DNA of 54,075 bases, from contig NZ_JARNTV010000026.1 in assembly GCF_029433115.1 (NCBI RefSeq), positions 1 through 54,075 on the forward strand, written 5' to 3'. Both the position numbers and the translations under genes were made by a program. The notes beneath the pieces are model-generated. The model searched no databases, was not told where the DNA came from, and saw nothing but the letters and a program-made list of their open reading frames with translations. Positions 40,762 to 49,704 of this stretch are shown in pieces; positions within the stretch are counted from its first letter, which is position 1, and each line of letters opens with the position of its first letter. The stretch is from Sphingomonas sp. AOB5 (GTDB lineage: Bacteria > Pseudomonadota > Alphaproteobacteria > Sphingomonadales > Sphingomonadaceae).

Positions 40762-43238
40762 ACGGGATACCTCTCGTTCCAGCTCGTCACTTCGACGCTG
40801 TCCGGCGATACCGCACCGCCGCCGGTGCGGATCACGATGATCGTGCGCCGCTCGCCGCCGGCCAGATCGAAATGATTGTCGTCGAAGCGCAGGTCAGCCT
40901 CGTCCGAACGCAGCCGCACGGCAAGCGCATAGCGATCGGCGGTGATGGTCAGGCGGAGTTCGCCATCCACCTGCTCGCCGGTCACGCGAAGCCCGGGATC
41001 GGTGAGGGCCAGCGCCTTGATCGGCGCCAGCAGCAGCCGGTTGTCCGGGAACAGCCCGTCCGGGCTGCGCACCGTCAGGACATGATCGGGCGTATCGATC
41101 ACGGTCCCGCGCCAGATGCACGCGCTGGCATTGGCCGCGACATCGGCCGATACGGTCTTGCGCCACGCCGCGCCGCCGTCGAGTCGCACGAGCGCCACCA
41201 CCACCTCGCCATGGACCGGCGTCAGCCCGTCGTTGGTGATCCACAGCTCGGCCGCATCGCCATCGCGCCGGAACGAGGCCATCACCGGGGCGAAGGCCCG
41301 CATGGTCGAATAGAAGCTGGCCTTTGCCACGCCATCATAGTCGATCAGGCTCCAGCTCACACAGGGCCAGCAATCATTATGTTGCCAGATCAACGCGCCC
41401 GAGCAATGCGGCTTGCGGCGGCGATAATGTTCGATGCCGAACTTCAGTCCCTCGGCCTGAGCCATCATGGTGAAGTCGACAAACTGCTCCAGCGTGGCGG
41501 GCGCGCCGGTGACGGGCGCCATCATCGCGCTGGCCTTGTCGGCCACATCCTTGATGCGTTCGAGGAAGCCCTCGCTGCCCAGCACCATGTCTTCCGGCGC
41601 CATCCAGCGCCGCAGCGTGCCGATATCCGGCGCGCCCTGCAGCCCGAACTCGCTGACGAAGCGCGCCATGTCCTCGGCATAGCGGGTGAAGGCGACGCCT
41701 TCGGGCGCAGTCTCGTAGGCACCGACCGGATCGGCATCGGGGACCAGCGGGATGCCGTGCCACACCGTCCAGTTGTGCACATCGCCGCCGCGCATGCTGT
41801 TAGGCGTCGGCCCGCCCCAGGGGCTGCTCGGCCAGTAAGGCGTCACCGGATCGAGCTGCCCGAGTATCGCGGGGATCAGCTCGTCATAGAAGCTCAGGCC
41901 GGCCAGCGGGGTCTGCACGCCCTTCACATAATCGTCGAAGAACTGGATCGCCTGATTCTCGTTATTGCCGCACCAAAGCGCAAGGCAGGCGCGGTGCCGC
42001 AGCCGCGCGACCTGCTCGGCCACTTCGGCCCGGACATTCTCGACAAAGGCCGGGTCGTTGTCGGGATAGGGCGCGCAGGCGAACATGAAGTCCTGCCACA
42101 CCAGCAGGCCCAGCCGGTCGCACTCGTCATAGAAGAGATCGGGTTCGTAGATGCCGCCGCCCCACACGCGGATCATGTTCATGTTGGCTTCGACCGCGCG
42201 CGCCAGCAGGTCGCGATAGGCCGTATCGGGGATCGCGCCGACGAACGAACTGGCCGGGACCCAGCAGCTTCCCTTGGCGAAGATCGGCACGCCGTTCAGG
42301 ACGAAGCGGAAGAAGGTCGTGCCCGGTTCGTCCGGATCGGGCGACTGATCGATGGCGATGGTGCGGATGCCCACGCGGGTGCGATGCTCCGGCGCGCCTT
42401 CGATCCGCGCGACCAGCGTGTAGAGCGGCTGCCCGCCCAGATCGGCGGTCCACCACAGCTTTGCGTCGGGCACGGTCATCGCGACACCGCCCGAGCCATG
42501 GCGTGTTGCGCTGGCGACCGTCACGCCGTCGGGATCGATCAGTTCGAAAACCACCTCGGCCGATCCCGACAATTCGGCTTCGGCAGTCACCTGCGCCGTG
42601 CCGTCGTCGATCGAGAGCGTCGAGAAGTTGACGCTGCGCACCACCGCGCTGCGCCGCCGCTCGACATGCACCGGCTGCCAGATGCCGATCGTCGGCAGAT
42701 CGGGACCCCAGTCCCAGCCCCAGCCGAACTGCGCCTTGCGCATCAATGTGCGGCGCGAGCGGCTGATCCGGTCGGTGAAGCTGCTCCACGCCGGAAGCGG
42801 CGCGCCCGCGACCATCGCCGCGGTCGGATGGAAGCAGATCGCCAGCGCATGCGCGCCCGGCGCCACATCGCTCAGATCGAACCGCCAGCTGCGGAACATG
42901 TTGCCGGCCTGCCCCAGCAGCGCGCCGTCGAGATAGATGTCGGCAAAGGTATCGAGTCCGTCGAAGACCAGCGTGAGCTTCTCGCCCGGCTGTGACGGGG
43001 CAAGCTCGAGCGTCGAATGCCACCACCATTCGCGGTCGCGCACCCAGGCCGCCGCCGCTTCGTTGCGGCCCCGATAGGGATCTTCCAGCCGCCCGGCCGC
43101 GATCAGCGCACGATAGGTGTCGCCCGGCGCTTCGGCAGGGATCCAGCCTTCGCCTTCACCCAGCGCAGCGCCAGCCGCCAGCCCTTCGCCGGGCACGAAA
43201 TCCCTGATCCGCCATGCGGCGGCAATGCTGTCCATCAT
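40758..43238 (-). CDS. GH2 beta-mannosidase
   Basis: This 826-residue enzyme starts at tandem ATGs 43238/43235. The sugar-binding jelly roll comes first (SWRFDLSDVAPGAHALAI), then an Ig-like domain, then the GH2 barrel. The acid/base Glu427 is in LWCGNNENQ and the nucleophile Glu530 in RFVSEFGLQG. WGWDWGPDLPTIGIW near 173-187 and VWGGGIYEPDLFYDECD are characteristic of beta-mannosidases. With no export signal it should work in the cytoplasm on imported oligosaccharides. It is coupled to the esterase gene downstream and preceded by a TetR gene, and so forms a module upstream of the fucose-type operon. Its substrate would carry beta-mannosyl ends. Confidence 0.87.
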   Translation of the reverse strand: MMDSIAAAWRIRDFVPGEGLAAGAALGEGEGWIPAEAPGDTYRALIAAGRLEDPYRGRNEAAAAWVRDREWWWHSTLELAPSQPGEKLTLVFDGLDTFADIYLDGALLGQAGNMFRSWRFDLSDVAPGAHALAICFHPTAAMVAGAPLPAWSSFTDRISRSRRTLMRKAQFGWGWDWGPDLPTIGIWQPVHVERRRSAVVRSVNFSTLSIDDGTAQVTAEAELSGSAEVVFELIDPDGVTVASATRHGSGGVAMTVPDAKLWWTADLGGQPLYTLVARIEGAPEHRTRVGIRTIAIDQSPDPDEPGTTFFRFVLNGVPIFAKGSCWVPASSFVGAIPDTAYRDLLARAVEANMNMIRVWGGGIYEPDLFYDECDRLGLLVWQDFMFACAPYPDNDPAFVENVRAEVAEQVARLRHRACLALWCGNNENQAIQFFDDYVKGVQTPLAGLSFYDELIPAILGQLDPVTPYWPSSPWGGPTPNSMRGGDVHNWTVWHGIPLVPDADPVGAYETAPEGVAFTRYAEDMARFVSEFGLQGAPDIGTLRRWMAPEDMVLGSEGFLERIKDVADKASAMMAPVTGAPATLEQFVDFTMMAQAEGLKFGIEHYRRRKPHCSGALIWQHNDCWPCVSWSLIDYDGVAKASFYSTMRAFAPVMASFRRDGDAAELWITNDGLTPVHGEVVVALVRLDGGAAWRKTVSADVAANASACIWRGTVIDTPDHVLTVRSPDGLFPDNRLLLAPIKALALTDPGLRVTGEQVDGELRLTITADRYALAVRLRSDEADLRFDDNHFDLAGGERRTIIVIRTGGGAVSPDSVEVTSWNERYPV

Positions 43239-43289
43239 TCTCGGTCCTGGCTGAAATGAAACTCGTATCGCCCGGACCGAGGGGAACCC

Positions 43290-43988
43290 TCAGCCCTTGG
43301 CCGCGGCCCGCGCCTCCGCACGATCGCGGCAAATGCCTTCGAAGCCGAAGGCCAGGAAGCGCGCCATCCGCGCCTTGACCGCCGGAAAATCCTCCGACTT
43401 GCACAGGCCGTGCGACAGCTCGTCGATGCGGCCGGTGCGGGCCAGCGTCATGACCAGCGATCCGGTCACGAAATGATAGCCCCAAAAGATATCCTCTTCC
43501 GGGCAATCGGGGAGCGCCTGCTTGAGCAGCCCGATCAGCTTGAGCACCACCGCGTCGAAATGATCGTCGAACAGCTTGGCGCCCCATTTCGGCGCCATCG
43601 CAACCTGCGCGCCGAGCGCCGCGAAATTGCGCCAGCCCTCACCGCCCTGAATGTAGAGATCGAGATCGGTGTCGAGAAAGGCGCGCAGTGCACCCTCCAC
43701 CGTAGGCTTGCCGCGGCATTCCCCAGCATAGCGATCGAGCGCGGCCATGCGCAGATCGGCGGTGACCGCGGCGCGGCGGGCGAACACCGCGTCGAACATC
43801 GCCTTCTTGTCCTCGAAATAATAATGGAGGAGCGAGGTGTGGACGCCCGCCTGCTGCGCGACGTCCTTCAGCGTGACGCCGTACAGGCCACGCTGCGAGA
43901 AGAGCAGTTCGGCGGCGTCGAGAATCTGCTCGAGAGACTCGGCGCGCTGCTGCGCCTTGGTCCGCCGCTTGGGCTTGGCTTCGGTCAT
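43290..43988 (-). CDS. TetR-family transcriptional regulator
   Basis: This 232-residue protein starts at MTEAKPKRRTKAQQRAES; the longer in-frame version to 44057 has no family support. The helix-turn-helix spans ILDAAELLFSQRGLYGVTLKDVAQQAGVHTSLLHYYFEDKKAMFDAVF. The C-terminal domain resembles the larger TetR regulators with a tyrosine-rich helix. It lies 51 bases upstream of the beta-mannosidase, on the same strand, and downstream of a TonB receptor. It may control the mannosidase-esterase unit or the receptor. No clear palindrome at its own promoter was recognised. Confidence 0.86.
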   Translation of the reverse strand: MTEAKPKRRTKAQQRAESLEQILDAAELLFSQRGLYGVTLKDVAQQAGVHTSLLHYYFEDKKAMFDAVFARRAAVTADLRMAALDRYAGECRGKPTVEGALRAFLDTDLDLYIQGGEGWRNFAALGAQVAMAPKWGAKLFDDHFDAVVLKLIGLLKQALPDCPEEDIFWGYHFVTGSLVMTLARTGRIDELSHGLCKSEDFPAVKARMARFLAFGFEGICRDRAEARAAAKG

Positions 43989-44098
43989 TGTCGCTCCATC
44001 GATCGGACGCACCCGGTCAGCAATGGCTGCCGACAAAGTAAGTCCCGCATGATCCATGGCTTTTGTCGATCTTCATAACGGATGCCAATAACTATGCT

Positions 44099-44122
44099 GC
44101 GGACCGGCCCGCGCCGGCCCGC
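44099..44122 (-). terminator. GC-rich stem-loop after the second TonB receptor
   Basis: GCGG-A-CCGGC / GCCGG-C-CCGC pair with one mismatch around a CCGC loop, starting 12 bases past the receptor stop. The following transcript is AT-rich (GCATAGTTATTGG) but without a solid U-run. A terminator separating the receptor from the TetR gene is likely. Confidence 0.5.
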
Positions 44123-44133
44123 AGCCAAGGGGA

Positions 44134-46371
44134 TCAGAAGCTGCGACTGACACGCACGCCATATTGGCGCGGCGCACCGGCGAGACGGCGGGCGCCGTTG
44201 ATCGCACCGACATAATGTTCGTTGGTCAGGTTGGTCGAATAGCCCGCAATCGACCAGTCGCCCGTGGTCAGCGTGAGCTGGGCGTTGAGGATGTTGCGAT
44301 CCTCGATCCGGTCGCCGCGCGCCGCATCCTGGAACAGCGTGCCCCACACCGCGCCGATATGGGCAAAGTCGAGGCGCGGGGTCAGCGTCGCGTTGTCGCC
44401 CAGCCGGATCGCATATTGCACGCCGCCGCTGAAGGTGAACTTCGGCGCATAATTCTGCTCACGGCCGGTCAGGTTGATGCAGCGCGCCGTGACCGGACCT
44501 GCGGTCGGGTTGCAGGCCGCGGGCGGCGTGCCCGCACGCGGATCGATGGCGTAGAAGGTCGCCAGTTCGGAATTCGACACCGACATCGACATGTCGAACG
44601 AGAAGCCGTCGAAATTGCCCTGTGCCGAAGCCTCGAGGCCGTACAGCTTGGTTTCGCCCGGCACATTGTACAGCGACGAGAGACCCGGCGAGCGCGGATC
44701 GATGATGTTGACCTGGAAATTCTTGAACAGGTTGTAATAGCCGCCCAGCTGCGTGCGCAGGCGACCGTTCATGAAGGTGCCTTTCCAGCCCAGCTCGAAA
44801 TCGGTCACGTCCTCGGGCGCGAACGCCAGCGGCGCAAGGCCCGCGAGGTTCGGGCCGTTGAGACCGCCCGCCTTGGTGCCGGTGGCGACGAAGGCATAGA
44901 GGAAGTTGTTCGCGTCGACGGTCCAGTTCACCGCGACCTTGCCGTTGAACTTCTTGTTGACGGTCTTGTCGACCTGGACGAGCTGCGCGACCGGCGCGGC
45001 GATGCCGGTGAAATAGGCCCGGGCGACGGCGTCGTTGGCCGAGCTGCTGCGCGACCAGCGGCCGCCCAGCGTCACCTGCAGACTGTCGGTCAGCTTGTAG
45101 CCGACCTGGCCGAACGCGGCGAGCGCGGTCTTGGGATTGGTGCCGACGATCTCGATGTCGAACTGGGTGAAGGTGTTCGGCGTCAGGTCGGAATAATAGC
45201 CGCCATTGGGCGGGATGAAGATCTTGTCGCTCTGATAATAGCCGCCGATCACCCAGGTGAAGCGGCCGGTGTCCGGCGAGACGATGTTGAATTCCTGCGA
45301 CCAGATCTCTTCGCTGATATTGTCGCGGAATTCGTTCGCGGGCACGGCTGCGGTGCCGGTCGCGGCAGTGCCGTCGCCGTCATAGTTGATCTGCGTGGTG
45401 CCGCGCTGGAAGCCGCTGATCGAGCGGAACACGATGCCGCTGTCGGTCGTGTAGGCCATGTTGAGCACGACGCGGCCGAACTCGTCGCGGCCGTTCAGAT
45501 AGGCGTTGTTCGCAACGACCAGCGGATCGCTGGTGTTGGGGATCGGCGCGGCGGCAGTGCCGATATTGGAGGCACTGGCGGGCAGGCCACCATATTCGAT
45601 ATTGTTGTAATCGCCCTTCAGCAGCACCCGGAAATTGGCGCTGGGTTCCCAGAGCAGGCTGGCGCGGCCGCTATAATCGCGGCGGTCGCCGGGGTTGCCC
45701 GTCCAGGCGCCGGTGACGGTGTAGAACGTGTCGCGATGCTCGACATTGCCTGCGACGCGCAGCGCCAGCGTGCTGCTGATCGGCAGGTTGATCGCGCCCT
45801 GCACCTTGATGTCGTTGTAATTGCCATACTGCGCCATGACGTAGCCGTTGACGCTGTTCACATCGGGGTTCTTCTGGGTGATGAAGATCGCACCGCCGGT
45901 GGCGTTGCCGCCCGCGAACGTGCCCTGCGGACCGCGCAGCACTTCGACGCTGGCAATGTCGTAATAGGGCTCGGACTGGAAATAGCCGGGCAGCGTGGCG
46001 ACACCGTCGCGATAGGTGACGACGCCTACCCCAATGGCACTCGTCTGCTCGGTCTTGCCGATGCCGCGGATGTTGAACGCATTGCCCTGACCGGTGGTGT
46101 TGACGGTCAGCGACGGCGTGGCGAACTGGAGCTGCTCGACGCCGTTGACGCTCTTGCGGACCAGATCCTCGCCGGTGAGGACGGTCGCGGCGACGCCGGT
46201 GCGCTGCAGGCTGGTCGAGCGGCGCTCGGCAGTGACGACGATCTCGTCATTGGTGGCGCCATCGTCAGACTGGACGGTCGCGGCAGGTGTGGGGTCGGTG
46301 GTCTGCGCCTGTGCGGACGCGACGCTCATCAGGGCAACGGCCGAGACGGTGAGCAAGCAGAATGCCTTCAT
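44134..46371 (-). CDS. TonB-dependent receptor
   Basis: The 745-residue protein starts at the ATG after GGAGAGG. The signal peptide ends near VASAQA and the TonB box is EIVVTAERRS. The plug shows NGVEQLQFATPSLTVNTTGQGNAFNIRGIG and VEVLRGPQGTFAGGNATGGAIFI, as in the sphingomonad receptors linked to hydrophobic or aromatic ligands. The barrel ends QYGVRVSRSF. Its promoter carries a palindrome inside the spacer and the 30-base element shared with the hydrolase-thiolase unit. An acyl-CoA synthetase lies upstream, so a lipid-like or acid ligand is more likely than a sugar. Confidence 0.9.
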   Translation of the reverse strand: MKAFCLLTVSAVALMSVASAQAQTTDPTPAATVQSDDGATNDEIVVTAERRSTSLQRTGVAATVLTGEDLVRKSVNGVEQLQFATPSLTVNTTGQGNAFNIRGIGKTEQTSAIGVGVVTYRDGVATLPGYFQSEPYYDIASVEVLRGPQGTFAGGNATGGAIFITQKNPDVNSVNGYVMAQYGNYNDIKVQGAINLPISSTLALRVAGNVEHRDTFYTVTGAWTGNPGDRRDYSGRASLLWEPSANFRVLLKGDYNNIEYGGLPASASNIGTAAAPIPNTSDPLVVANNAYLNGRDEFGRVVLNMAYTTDSGIVFRSISGFQRGTTQINYDGDGTAATGTAAVPANEFRDNISEEIWSQEFNIVSPDTGRFTWVIGGYYQSDKIFIPPNGGYYSDLTPNTFTQFDIEIVGTNPKTALAAFGQVGYKLTDSLQVTLGGRWSRSSSANDAVARAYFTGIAAPVAQLVQVDKTVNKKFNGKVAVNWTVDANNFLYAFVATGTKAGGLNGPNLAGLAPLAFAPEDVTDFELGWKGTFMNGRLRTQLGGYYNLFKNFQVNIIDPRSPGLSSLYNVPGETKLYGLEASAQGNFDGFSFDMSMSVSNSELATFYAIDPRAGTPPAACNPTAGPVTARCINLTGREQNYAPKFTFSGGVQYAIRLGDNATLTPRLDFAHIGAVWGTLFQDAARGDRIEDRNILNAQLTLTTGDWSIAGYSTNLTNEHYVGAINGARRLAGAPRQYGVRVSRSF

Positions 46372-46418
46372 TGATCCTCTCCGAACTGGAGGCACTCTTT
46401 GGGTGCCTTCACGCTTCA

Positions 46419-46446
46419 AACATACCGATTCCAAAATCGGCGTCAA
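46419..46446 (-). promoter_or_regulatory. Promoter of second TonB receptor with spacer palindrome
   Basis: Read leftward: TTGACG (46446-46441), a 16-base spacer, TATGTT (46424-46419), a good sigma-70-like promoter. The spacer is itself a perfect palindrome, CCGATT-N4-AATCGG (46425-46440), ideally placed for a repressor. A small GGCAC/GTGCC hairpin follows in the leader at 46391-46407. Confidence 0.6.
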
Positions 46447-46471
46447 TATTCATTGATTAGTAAATCAAGAT
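46442..46471. promoter_or_regulatory. AT-rich 30-base element, copy A
   Basis: Overlaps the -35 of the receptor promoter and the final base of the acyl-CoA synthetase gene. It is 27/30 identical to 53144-53173. It contains the perfect inverted repeat TTGATT-N4-AATCAA (46453-46468). Both copies end with the TTGAC of the promoter of a leftward gene, so it may be an activator site or UP-like element. Confidence 0.55.
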
Positions 46472-48141
46472 TATGCCGCGACCGCGTCGGGATCCGCACC
46501 GAACCGCGCCCGCAATGCCTGCTTGTCGACCTTGCCGGTCGCGGCGAGCGGCATCGGATCGACGCGCAGGATCGCGTCGGGCATCCACCAGCGCGGGACG
46601 GCGCCATCCAGTGCGGCGCGGATCGCGGCGTCGGAAACGCTCGCGCCCTTTTCCGATTCGACCACCACCACCGGGCGCTCGCTCCATTTGGGATGCGCGC
46701 GGCCGATCACGGCGACCAGCGACACGCCCGGCAACCCGCCGACGATCGCTTCGATCTCGCCGGGATTGATCCATTCGCCGCCCGACTTGATCAGGTCCTT
46801 GGCGCGTCCGGTGATTGCCAGATTGCCCTCGGCATCGATCACCGCGAGATCGCCGGTGTCGAACCAGCCGCCGTCATGCGTGACCGATTCATCCTGCCCC
46901 AGATAGCGATCGATCGTGCTCGATCCGCGCACCTGCAGATGGCCCTCGACCCCGCGCTGCTCGCCCAGCACCCGGCCCTCGGCATCGATCAGGCGCAGGT
47001 CGACGCCAACCGGCGGACGCCCCGCGGTGCTGGCCCGGCCGGGCGACCCCGACGGCGTCACCGTCCCGAGCGGTGAAAGCTCGGTCATGCCCCAGCTCGT
47101 CTGGACGCAAACGCCCAGCCGCGACTCGATCCGGTCGATCAATGCCTGCGGCACGCCCGATCCGCCGAGCAGCACGCGCTGCAACGAAGGCAGGGTTTCG
47201 CCGGTCGCTTCGAGATGCTCGATCAGCCCGAGCCACACCGTCGGCACGCCGACCGCCAGCGTCACGCCTTCGCTGCGGATCAGTTCGGCCAGGCTGGCGC
47301 CGTCATTGTGGCGGCAGGGGAACACAAGCCGCGCGCCAGCCGCGGGCGCCGCGAACGGCAGGCCCCAGCCGTTTGCGTGGAACATCGGCACCGCGGCCAG
47401 GATCGTGTCGCGGGCGTTGATGCCCATCACGTCGCTCTGCAGCAGATTGAGCGTGACGAGGTAATTGCAGCGATGGCTGTACGGCACGCCCTTCGGCGCA
47501 CCGGTGGTGCCCGACGTGAAGCAGAGTCCGGCCTCGAGCGACTCGGAGAAGCCGCCCCATTCGGCCGGCGCGCCGAGCTCCGCGAGCAGCCGCGCCTGCG
47601 TCCATACGGGCACCGTGCATGCGGGCAGCGGCCAGGCGTCGCCGCCCGGCTCGTCGAGCACCAGCACCGATTCGAGTTTCGGGCATAACGGTACCAGCGC
47701 TTCGGCGACCGCCGCCTGATCAGCGCTGATCGCGAGCAGTCGATCGCCCGCCTGACGGATCATGTCGGCGATCTGGGCGATGCCCAGCCGGGGGTTGAGC
47801 GTGTGGCTGCTGACCCCGATCCCGAAGGCGGCGTACCAGATTTCCATATGGCCCTGGCTGTTCCACGCCAGCGTCGCGATGCGATCGCCCCGCGCCATGC
47901 CAAGCGCGAGCAGCGCGCCGGACAGGTGGTTGCTGCGATCGCGCATCGCGGCGAAATCGATTCGCGTCGGCACCGTGCCCGCACCGCCGCCGGTGATCAC
48001 CTCGCCCCGCGGATGCCATTTGCCGGCATGATCGATGAGCTTGTCGAGCGTCAGTTCATAGGGCTGCAAAGGGCCCGGTGCGGTCATCGCACCCGCCCGT
48101 TCGTCCTGCATTTTCCCCGGCTGCGGCTGCCCCTCGGCCAT
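46471..48141 (-). CDS. AMP-dependent acyl-CoA synthetase
   Basis: The 556-residue protein starts at the ATG after AGGAGAG; the frame is open well upstream but unconserved. The AMP-binding loop FTSGTTGAPKG is at 208-218, followed by TSWGMTELSPLG and GWFDTGDLAVID. The C-terminal hinge and catalytic Lys537 (ATGKVDK) are present. It activates a carboxylic acid to its CoA thioester with ATP, and resembles medium-chain AlkK-type ligases. It lies upstream of the TonB receptor on the same strand and divergent from a lipoprotein/esterase operon. It likely feeds beta-oxidation. Confidence 0.88.
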   Translation of the reverse strand: MAEGQPQPGKMQDERAGAMTAPGPLQPYELTLDKLIDHAGKWHPRGEVITGGGAGTVPTRIDFAAMRDRSNHLSGALLALGMARGDRIATLAWNSQGHMEIWYAAFGIGVSSHTLNPRLGIAQIADMIRQAGDRLLAISADQAAVAEALVPLCPKLESVLVLDEPGGDAWPLPACTVPVWTQARLLAELGAPAEWGGFSESLEAGLCFTSGTTGAPKGVPYSHRCNYLVTLNLLQSDVMGINARDTILAAVPMFHANGWGLPFAAPAAGARLVFPCRHNDGASLAELIRSEGVTLAVGVPTVWLGLIEHLEATGETLPSLQRVLLGGSGVPQALIDRIESRLGVCVQTSWGMTELSPLGTVTPSGSPGRASTAGRPPVGVDLRLIDAEGRVLGEQRGVEGHLQVRGSSTIDRYLGQDESVTHDGGWFDTGDLAVIDAEGNLAITGRAKDLIKSGGEWINPGEIEAIVGGLPGVSLVAVIGRAHPKWSERPVVVVESEKGASVSDAAIRAALDGAVPRWWMPDAILRVDPMPLAATGKVDKQALRARFGADPDAVAA

Positions 48142-48204
48142 GGCCACACTCTCCTGATTACGCGGATTTTCGTTGTCGGCTGGATGGCATCGGCTCCGTC
48201 GCGC

Positions 48205-48240
48205 TGTCAATCTTGATTTATTTTCTAGTGAATTTGTTGC
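48205..48240. promoter_or_regulatory. AT-rich promoter element, copy C (diverged)
   Basis: Between the divergent acyl-CoA synthetase and lipoprotein genes. On the minus strand it gives TTGACA (complement of 48205-48210) preceded by an AT-rich block. On the plus strand CAATCTTGATTTA matches the inner part of copy A. Similarity to copies A and B is partial and may be a shared operator. Confidence 0.4.
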
Positions 48241-48298
48241 GACCGGTTTATGCACGGCACCGAAGCGCCGGACACATGGCGCCACTGGGAGAGCGTGC

Positions 48299-48685
48299 GT
48301 GGGAGATCGACGATCGCGCCGGAATGCGTGGCCGCTGGCCATGGCCGTGCTGGCGATGCCGGCCCTGTCCGGCTGCGACCATGGCGATTCGCAGGGCAAT
48401 GCGGTGATCGTCGTTCCGGCCGATAATGCCGTCGTGCAGGCGGCGCCTTCTGCGCCCGCCGCCAACCTATCCACCGACCATATCGAGCGCCTGCCCGACT
48501 CGGCCTCCGCGCCGGAACCGGCCAGCGCGGCGCCACCGGCCCAAATGCAGACGCGCAAGGATTTCACCGATCCGCCACTGCCGGCCGAACTCAATCAGGA
48601 CGGGGGCCTCAAGCCCCTGCCGCCGCGGCCCGCGCGCCGCACCGATCCGGGGGGATCAGAAAACGGAGAGGAGAAACCGCAATGA
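48299..48685 (+). CDS. Small lipoprotein
   Basis: The GTG start sits 5 bases after GGGAGAG and gives 128 residues. A short signal (AWPLAMAVLAMPALSGC) ends in the lipobox LSGC with Cys26. The mature part is Pro/Ala-rich, with no domain I recognise, and ends in GGLKPLPPRPARR. Its stop overlaps the ATG of the secreted esterase (ATGA). It could anchor or assist that esterase in the envelope. Confidence 0.7.
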   Translation: MGDRRSRRNAWPLAMAVLAMPALSGCDHGDSQGNAVIVVPADNAVVQAAPSAPAANLSTDHIERLPDSASAPEPASAAPPAQMQTRKDFTDPPLPAELNQDGGLKPLPPRPARRTDPGGSENGEEKPQ

Positions 48686-49647
48686 AGGCCAGTCTTAGGC
48701 GTTTCTGCCAGCGCATCGAGCTGCTGTTGCTCGCGGCGCTGGGCGTGGGGCTGACCGCCGCGCCTGCCGCCGCGGCACCCTGCGTCACCAATTGCCTGAC
48801 GCCCGGCGACTATTCGATCACCACGCTGCACGGCGGGCTGATCCGCAACTATCTGGTGCATGTGCCGGCCAGCTATACCGGCGGCACCGCAGTGCCGCTG
48901 CTGCTCGACTATCACGGCTTCAGCAAGGACGCGTCCAACGAGCGCCGCTATTCGGGGCAGCTGGCCGAGTCCGACCGGCGCGGGTTCATCGCGGTATGGC
49001 CCAACGGTTTCGGCCTCGCGTGGAACGCCTATGGCTGCTGCTTCCTGGCCGACACTTTGTTCATCAACGATGTCAGCTTCTCGCGCGCGATCATCGCCGC
49101 GATGAAGGGCCGCGCGAATATCGACGAGACCCGCGTGTTCGTCACCGGCATCTCCAATGGCGGCGGCATGGCACAGCGCATGGCGTGCGAAGCGGCGGAC
49201 GTGGTCCGCGCATCGGTCTCGGTCTCCTATCCGCTGAACCGCGCAAGCTGCAGCCCGGCGCGGCCGATCACCATCGCCGAGATTGCGGGCACTGCCGACG
49301 GCACCATTTCCTATTACGGCAACCCGCCGCCCTTGCCCTTCCTGCCCGGCACCATCGCCGGCGTGCCGTTGGGCATCCAGGGTGCGCGCGAGAGCTTTGC
49401 CGCATGGAAGCTGATCAACAGCTGCAGCGACGATCTCTTCCGCGAGCAGCTGCCGGACGGCACCCGCTATGCCGGATCGCGGCGCGAGGAATATCGCAGC
49501 TGCGCCGCCGGGGTCCGCGTGTCGCTGGTGACGATCGCGAATGGCGAGCATGTGCTCTACAATGGCTATGACGAGTTCGGCAGCGATCCGGACAAGGCCC
49601 CGATCGACGCCGCGCCTTATATCTGGGACAATTTCTTCAACCTCTAG
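48682..49647 (+). CDS. Secreted PHB-depolymerase/CE1-like esterase
   Basis: This 321-residue protein has a signal peptide ending near AAPAAAA. The core has LLLDYHGFSKDA (oxyanion region), the nucleophile GISNGGGMAQR, Asp in AGTADGT and His in NGEHVLYNG, the LpqC/feruloyl-esterase branch of extracellular esterases. Numerous Cys (PCVTNC, YGCC, MACEA, RASCS, NSCSD, RSCAAG) suggest several disulfides and an envelope or extracellular site. It is coupled to the lipoprotein and followed by an MFS gene, suggesting hydrolysis of an ester outside and uptake of the product. Confidence 0.83.
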   Translation: MKASLRRFCQRIELLLLAALGVGLTAAPAAAAPCVTNCLTPGDYSITTLHGGLIRNYLVHVPASYTGGTAVPLLLDYHGFSKDASNERRYSGQLAESDRRGFIAVWPNGFGLAWNAYGCCFLADTLFINDVSFSRAIIAAMKGRANIDETRVFVTGISNGGGMAQRMACEAADVVRASVSVSYPLNRASCSPARPITIAEIAGTADGTISYYGNPPPLPFLPGTIAGVPLGIQGARESFAAWKLINSCSDDLFREQLPDGTRYAGSRREEYRSCAAGVRVSLVTIANGEHVLYNGYDEFGSDPDKAPIDAAPYIWDNFFNL

Positions 49648-49648
49648 A

Positions 49649-49671
49649 CGCGTGCCACCGGGCGGCACGCG
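49649..49671 (+). terminator. Stem-loop after secreted esterase gene
   Basis: CGCGTGCC and GGCACGCG form an 8-bp perfect stem with a 7-base loop, two bases after the TAG. The next GTG start is 33 bases on. Attenuation or mRNA-end stabilisation is possible; no U-run. Confidence 0.45.
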
Positions 49672-49704
49672 CCGTCCGGTGGCCTTCAGACCAAAGGACC
49701 GATC

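Noticed and set aside
28464..43238. Fucoidan utilisation locus
   Set aside because: No sulfatase genes are present and only one fucosidase-like gene, whereas fucoidan loci are rich in both.
44164..46374. 736-codon open frame opposite the second TonB receptor
   Set aside because: Antisense shadow without ribosome site or motif; the receptor frame is unambiguous.
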